A stretch of DNA of 64,000 nt from NCBI RefSeq assembly GCF_000590475.1, contig NZ_CP007441.1, positions 4,160,660 to 4,224,659 of the forward strand. The letters are read 5' to 3'. The stretch's first letter is position 1. Each line of letters opens with the position of its first letter. A program made the translations under genes and the position numbers. Under the pieces are notes generated by a model. It did no database searches and was not told the origin of the DNA. It saw only the letters and a list, made by a program, of their open reading frames with translations. The DNA comes from Stutzerimonas stutzeri (GTDB taxonomy: Bacteria; Pseudomonadota; Gammaproteobacteria; Pseudomonadales; Pseudomonadaceae). Positions 57,860-64,000 of this stretch are shown piece by piece.

Positions 57860-58458
57860 ACGCCACTTACCTCGCCTTCGCCGCCGCGGTCGTCTTGCTG
57901 ATCGCCTCCCCCGGCCCGGTCGTCGCACTGGTTATCGCCGACGCGCGGCGCAGCTGGCCAGCCTGGACCATTCTCGGCGGCGTGCTCTCCGCTCAGATCT
58001 TACTGGTCGCAGCGCTGGTGCTGATCTATCTGGCACTGGACCTGGAACCCGTCATTCTCGAATGGGGCCAGGTGCTCGGTGGCCTTTACCTGATCTGGCT
58101 CGGCGCGGACGGGCTGTGCGGCGGCGATGACGAAAAGCCGCAACTGCCAAGGTCGCATGTGCACTATTTCTGGCGCGCCATGGCGGTCGGCCTATCGAAC
58201 CCCAAGGACATTCTGTTCTTCCTTGCCTTCCTGCCTGGCTTCATCCTTCCCGCACAGCCCTTCGCGCCCCAGGCAGCGGCATTGATCGCGATATGGGCAC
58301 TGGTCGATATTTCCATTCTGATTACCTACAGCCTGGCGGCGCGGCGCCTCGCCAGCCATGCGCGACTGCAAAATGTACTCAATTTACTGCCAAGCTTCTT
58401 CCTGCTGGGGCTCGGGCTCGTCTCGTGTGGCATGGGTGTAAACAGCCTGGTGAACTGA
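57856..58458 (+). CDS. LysE/RhtB-family amino acid exporter
   Basis: A 200-residue protein with about six membrane spans and the family motif ASPGPVVALVIADARR near the N-terminus, then GLSNPKDILFFLAFLPGF. LysE/RhtB members export amino acids. The ATGA overlap with the oxygenase gene means the two are made together, pointing to export of the hydroxylated product or protection from it (inference). Confidence 0.88.
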   Translation: MNATYLAFAAAVVLLIASPGPVVALVIADARRSWPAWTILGGVLSAQILLVAALVLIYLALDLEPVILEWGQVLGGLYLIWLGADGLCGGDDEKPQLPRSHVHYFWRAMAVGLSNPKDILFFLAFLPGFILPAQPFAPQAAALIAIWALVDISILITYSLAARRLASHARLQNVLNLLPSFFLLGLGLVSCGMGVNSLVN

Positions 58459-58475
58459 GCCGCAGGCTTATCCAA

Positions 58476-58493
58476 TATCAAAACTTTTTGATA
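58476..58493. promoter_or_regulatory. Palindromic operator of the ArsR-methyltransferase regulator
   Basis: TATCAAAACTTTTTGATA is an 18-bp near-perfect palindrome (a single mismatched pair, at the centre). It overlaps the upstream edge of the probable promoter of the ArsR-type gene. A site like this suits dimeric ArsR-family regulators, implying autoregulation and control of metK. Confidence 0.6.
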
Positions 58494-58499
58494 CAGCCA

Positions 58500-58528
58500 T
58501 TGCTGGACGAAAAACGACCGACTAGACT
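58500..58528 (+). promoter_or_regulatory. Probable sigma-70 promoter of the ArsR-metK operon
   Basis: TTGCTG, a 17-bp spacer and TAGACT. The -10 box ends 9 bp before the ATG of the ArsR gene, so transcription should start at or just before the start codon. No Shine-Dalgarno is visible, which fits a leaderless mRNA. Confidence 0.5.
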
Positions 58529-58537
58529 GCGCGGCCT

Positions 58538-59539
58538 ATGAGCCTGCGCATTCCCCAGATTTCCTTCGATGATAACGATCAGCTCGCCGCCCTGTGCAAG
58601 GCCGGTGGCGATGCGCTGCGCCTGAACGTACTGCGTGCGCTGGCCAATGACTCGTTTGGCGTACTCGAGCTGGCGCAGATCTTTGCCACCGGCCAATCGG
58701 GCATCAGCCACCATTTGAAGGTGCTGACCCAGGCCGGCCTGCTGGCGACCCGGCGCGAAGGCAACGCGATTTTCTATCGCCGTGCCCTGCCGCAGAGCGA
58801 CAGCCTTGGCGGCAAGCTGCACGCCGCCTTACTGGAGGAAGTCGATCAATTGGTGCTGCCATTCGACGTCCAGGCACGAATCGCCGCGGTGCATGCCCAG
58901 CGCAGTGCGGCCAGCGAGGATTTCTTCACGCGCATGGCGGGCAGTTTTCGGGCGCGCCAAGATCTGATTGCTGGACTGCCACAGTATCGCGATAGCGTGG
59001 TGGCCCTGCTCGATGCGCTGAATTTCGCACCTTCGGCGACGGCACTCGAAGTTGGCCCTGGCGACGGCAGCTTTTTGCCTGAACTGGCCCATCGATTCGC
59101 GCAGGTGGTGGCGGTGGACAACAGCCCCGCCATGCTCGAACTGGCGCGTGCCCGCTGCGAACAGGCCGCACTGGTCAATGTCGAGCTGAAACTTGCCGAC
59201 GCTTTGCAGGACGAATGTCCGGCTGCGGATTGCGTCGTGCTGAACATGGTTTTGCATCATCTGGCAGCGCCAGGTGATGCACTCAAGCAATTGGCACGGC
59301 TAGTGAACGTGGGCGGCAGCCTGCTGATCACCGAGCTGTGCAGCCACAACCAGAGTTGGGCCAAGGAGGCCTGCGGCGATCTCTGGTTGGGCTTCGAACA
59401 GGACGATCTGGCCCGTTGGGCCGATGCCGCGGGGCTCACGCCCGGCGAGAGCCTCTACATTGGCTTGAAGAACGGTTTTCAGATCCAGGCCCGGTACTTT
59501 TCCCGGCCCGCCGCTGACAGCCGACTCACCCACCGGTAA
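58538..59539 (+). CDS. ArsR-family regulator fused to a SAM-dependent methyltransferase domain (SahR-like)
   Basis: A 333-residue fusion. An ArsR winged helix (about 12-95, LELAQIFATGQSGISHHLKVLTQAGLL in part: GQSGISHHLKVLTQAG) is followed by a class I methyltransferase fold (about 165-290, with ALEVGPGDGSFLPEL as SAM motif). The methyltransferase domain probably works as a sensor of SAM or S-adenosylhomocysteine. It sits 15 bp before metK, as its P. aeruginosa counterpart does. The assignment to SahR-type control of methionine-cycle genes is by architecture and context. Confidence 0.88.
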   Translation: MSLRIPQISFDDNDQLAALCKAGGDALRLNVLRALANDSFGVLELAQIFATGQSGISHHLKVLTQAGLLATRREGNAIFYRRALPQSDSLGGKLHAALLEEVDQLVLPFDVQARIAAVHAQRSAASEDFFTRMAGSFRARQDLIAGLPQYRDSVVALLDALNFAPSATALEVGPGDGSFLPELAHRFAQVVAVDNSPAMLELARARCEQAALVNVELKLADALQDECPAADCVVLNMVLHHLAAPGDALKQLARLVNVGGSLLITELCSHNQSWAKEACGDLWLGFEQDDLARWADAAGLTPGESLYIGLKNGFQIQARYFSRPAADSRLTHR

Positions 59540-59554
59540 TTTAGGAACCGATAG

Positions 59555-60745
<1,191 letters not shown>

Positions 60746-60762
60746 ACAAGCAGCTGCAAGCA

Positions 60763-60795
60763 AAAGCCCCGCCAGCGCGAGCTGAGCGGGGCTTT
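60763..60795 (+). terminator. Terminator of metK
   Basis: AAAGCCCCGC ... GCGGGGCTTT, a 10-bp stem with a 13-nt loop followed by TCCTTT, 17 bp after the metK stop. It can also serve the leftward DUF2780 gene. Confidence 0.8.
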
Positions 60796-60808
60796 CCTTT
60801 GTCTTGCT

Positions 60809-61372
60809 TCAGCTGCCGCCGACGCCCCAGATGCTTCCCAGGCTCTGCAACAGCGACCCACCTACCCCCTGGCCGCCAAGGTACTCCAGCAGCATGGGTG
60901 CGAACTGGCCGACCATGCCGGCATCCATGCCCAGTGCGGAAAATGCCTGATTGACGTCAGCCATGCTCTCTACGCTATCGACTGCCGAAGCGGCCTGTGC
61001 ATCCACCTGGGTGTCGGATTTACCCAATAAACCGGTCAGCGCACCCAATTGGCTGAGCTGATCAAGGCCGCTGTCACCGGTGAGCTTGTCGATACCGGGC
61101 ACGGACTTGGCAAGCTCGGCATAGTCTGTGCTGCTCAACTCCTCTTTGGCCAGTTGCAACAGCGCACCGCTTCCGCCCAGCGCCTGCTCAGGCGTAACAC
61201 CCAATTCATCGAGCTGGCCGACCAGGCTGAGTGCCTGGGTCTGCGAGGCGTTAGTGCTTTTGCCAGTGATGCCCGACACCGCTCCGGCGGCTTCGCCGAG
61301 ATTGAAGGCGGTGGCGGAGCCTGCCGCCAGGCTGAGGGCAGTCAACATGGCGAGAGATGGGATGAGCTTCAT
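60809..61372 (-). CDS. DUF2780-family secreted protein
   Basis: A 187-residue exported protein (signal ends GSATA) with the DUF2780 pattern: SLVGQLDELGVTPEQALGGSGALLQLAKEEL, shown here by its core GVTPEQALGGSGALLQLAK. It is Ala/Leu/Gly-rich and helical, with no Cys. GAGGT precedes the ATG. Function unknown. The last 15 residues are Gly/Ser-rich. Confidence 0.82.
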   Translation of the reverse strand: MKLIPSLAMLTALSLAAGSATAFNLGEAAGAVSGITGKSTNASQTQALSLVGQLDELGVTPEQALGGSGALLQLAKEELSSTDYAELAKSVPGIDKLTGDSGLDQLSQLGALTGLLGKSDTQVDAQAASAVDSVESMADVNQAFSALGMDAGMVGQFAPMLLEYLGGQGVGGSLLQSLGSIWGVGGS

Positions 61373-61436
61373 AGATACCTCGATGATAGACGACGTTCCC
61401 GCACCAGCAATGCGGAGAAAATGAAAGGGGACGGTA

Positions 61437-62194
61437 TCAGTTTTTCAACCGATAGCCCGTCTTGAAAATCCACCCGATGGCTACCAGACAGAGGGCCAGA
61501 AAGCCCAGTGTCATGCCCAGGCTGACCGCAACGCTGACGTCGGACACGCCGTAAAAGCTCCAACGGAAACCGCTGATCAGGTACACCACCGGATTGAACA
61601 GCGTGACGTTCTGCCAGAACGGCGGCAGCATTTCGATGGAATAGAAGCTGCCACCGAGGAAGGCCAGCGGCATGACAATAAGCGACGGCACGATCTGCAG
61701 CTTCTCCCAACCATCGGCCCAGATGCCGATGATGAAACCGAACAGGCAGAAGGTCACCGCGGTAAGTACCAGGAACAGCGTCATCATCAGCGGATGCTGA
61801 ATCTCATAGTCGACGAACAATCGCGCCGTCAGCAGGATCACAACGCCAAGCACAAGTGACTTGGTTGCTGCCGCGCCGACATAGCCGATGACGATTTCCA
61901 GGTACGACACCGGGGCGGATAACACCTCGTAAATAGTCCCGGAATAGCGCGGCATATAGATGCCGAACGATGCGTTGGAAATACTCTCGGTGAGCAGCGC
62001 CATCATGATCAGGCCGGGAATGATGAACGCGCCGTAAGGGATGCCGTGCATCGCTTCCATACGCGAGCCGATGGCTGAGCCGAACACGACGAAATACAAC
62101 GAGGTGGAAATTACCGGCGTGGCGATGCTCTGTAGCAGCGTGCGCCAGGTTCGCGCCAACTCGAACAGGTAAATGGCACGGATTGCGTAAAAAT

Positions 62195-62198
<4 letters not shown>
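61437..62198 (-). CDS. ABC-2 type transporter permease (YadH-like)
   Basis: A 253-residue protein with six membrane spans of the ABC-2 fold: TPVISTSLYFVVFGSAIGSRM, IPGLIMMALLTESISNASFGIYMPR and PLAFLGGSFYSIEMLPPFWQ (each in part). It overlaps the ATPase gene by ATGA and works with it as an exporter. Close to E. coli YadH. Substrate unknown. Confidence 0.9.
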
Positions 62199-63124
<926 letters not shown>

Positions 63125-63500
63125 TGATGAATCACTCCGCAAAGATTGGCTGACGATTGTACGACGCAGGTGATTAGCTCACTAATCGATACCGCTGATA
63201 TCGATCATGCGTCGACACAGCAGCAAGACTGGACCTGCAGCCTGACGAACAGGCCGTATCACCGAATTTTCAAAATGGGCTTGTTCGACCAATCCACTCA
63301 CGGCTTCGCGACGAGGTCACTCGGATTCTGGCCGCGGTGTGCAGACATGGTTCACTCCAGCGCCCTTCTCTCATCGCTGCGACAAGTGAGGCGCCGTCCG
63401 GATGGATTTGCGACCGCGAGCGGCTCAACATGCACCAGCGCACGGTCCCGTGGCGGCCCGCTTGGCAGAATGCAAGGCCCCAACGAGCAAGGATGCTCCG
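63125..63500. other. Intergenic region between the ABC exporter and ligB
   Basis: About 375 bp between divergent genes. Open frames here lack ribosome sites and resemble nothing known. It must contain both promoters; no clear operator or repeat was seen. Confidence 0.5.
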
Positions 63501-64000
63501 ATGCGCCCCATCATCACGCTATTGCTGTGTCTCGCCCCTGTCTTGTCCTCGGCCCAATGCCCCGACTGGACAGCCGAACGTGCCGATCTGGAAAGCCGTG
63601 CGTTGCAGCGGCAACTCGCCGAATGGGACGATGCCTACCACCGTCAAGGCATCGCCCTGGTCGACGATGAAGTCTATGACCAGGCGCGCAGCCGCCTGCG
63701 GTACTGGAACGACTGCTTTGCGCAAGGCTCAGTCACTCCGGCAGACCCGCTGGCAACCGCGACGGGGGACGTGCCGCACCCGGTTGCCCAGACCGGGCTG
63801 GCGAAACTCGCCGACCGCGCTGCCGTGACCGCCTGGATGGCCCGCCGCACTGACCTATGGATCCAGCCGAAGGTCGACGGCGTCGCCGTGACGCTGCACT
63901 ACCGAAACAGCTCATTGGTTCAGGCCGTCAGCCGCGGCGATGGCAGCCGCGGTCAGGACTGGACAGCCCGCGCCCGCCAGCTACCGGCCGTGCCGTCGCA
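63501..64000 (+). CDS. ligB: NAD-dependent DNA ligase LigB (partial, runs off the window)
   Basis: The first 166 codons are present. The opening MRPIITLLLCLAPVLSSAQC looks like a signal peptide and is followed by CPDWTAERADLESRALQ and a Cys-containing helical region (YDQARSRLRYWNDCF), then the adenylation site PKVDGVAVTLHYR (nucleophile Lys) and SRGDGSRGQDWTARAR. These match LigB, the short second NAD ligase of gammaproteobacteria, whose E. coli member also has a signal-like N-terminus. The rest, including the OB fold, lies beyond the window. Confidence 0.9.
   Translation, partial: MRPIITLLLCLAPVLSSAQCPDWTAERADLESRALQRQLAEWDDAYHRQGIALVDDEVYDQARSRLRYWNDCFAQGSVTPADPLATATGDVPHPVAQTGLAKLADRAAVTAWMARRTDLWIQPKVDGVAVTLHYRNSSLVQAVSRGDGSRGQDWTARARQLPAVPS

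Noticed and set aside
63146..63500. Plus-strand frames upstream of ligB
   Set aside because: No ribosome site, mixed composition and no similarity; the ligB start with its recognisable N-terminus lies to the right.

Overview
The window looks like a chromosomal segment of a Pseudomonas-type gammaproteobacterium, most likely the Stutzerimonas (Pseudomonas stutzeri) group. It has high GC, Pseudomonas-style Shine-Dalgarno sites, REP-like palindromes and a DUF3509 gene. The block fba / mliC / lipoprotein / pgk / epd / tkt ... ArsR-methyltransferase / metK follows the order I know from P. aeruginosa. No rRNA, tRNA, CRISPR array, transposase or phage gene is visible. The species assignment is inference from gene content; no search was run.

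Layout. 1-5906: the start of a leftward regulator gene (GntR type inferred), a perfect 14-bp palindrome, and a rightward import operon: binding protein, cytosolic alkaline-phosphatase-superfamily enzyme, two permeases, ATPase and HAD phosphatase. It looks built to import a phosphorus ester or phosphonate and dephosphorylate it inside the cell. 5926-12054: a leftward four-gene signalling operon (CHASE3-GAF hybrid kinase with three receivers, CheR, receiver-less CheB, receiver-kinase) with no chemoreceptor or CheA nearby. 12216-16557: a YqaE/Pmp3 peptide, a small membrane protein with a metallo-beta-lactamase-fold hydrolase, then NfeD / slipin / LEA-like lipoprotein. 16625-20619: cytosolic trehalase translationally coupled to an SDR dehydrogenase, RarD, and a GcvR-like ACT protein. 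20882-26547: malate synthase G, then MCP / porin / mini phosphate-binding-like protein behind a sigma-28 type promoter.

26681-38891: a cNMP/CBS/DUF294 protein and DEDDh exonuclease, a Fur-type site, then FecI / FecR / TonB receptor with STN domain / PepSY reductase-like protein / small membrane protein (iron-siderophore uptake with surface signalling). Next, leftward, come a DUF4212 + VC2705-type sodium:solute symporter pair, an AT-rich stretch and a retropepsin-like protein. 39007-49381: dbpA, PhoX, yccS, an HI0933-family flavoprotein, two small lipoproteins, hemerythrin, DUF3509, a methyltransferase and a stand-alone receiver.

49446-64000: the central-carbon cluster tkt-epd-pgk-lipoprotein-mliC-fba (leftward), a LysR / HxE 2-oxoglutarate oxygenase / LysE exporter module, an ArsR-methyltransferase regulator behind a palindrome and likely leaderless promoter, metK, a DUF2780 protein, a YadGH-type ABC exporter, and the first part of ligB running off the end.

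The most novel-looking items are the oxygenase-exporter module, the CheR/CheB-coupled kinase operon, and the porin plus mini binding protein that appear to share a flagellar promoter with a chemoreceptor. Many start codons were moved downstream of the longest reading frame where a Shine-Dalgarno site or an ATGA/TGATG overlap decided the start.
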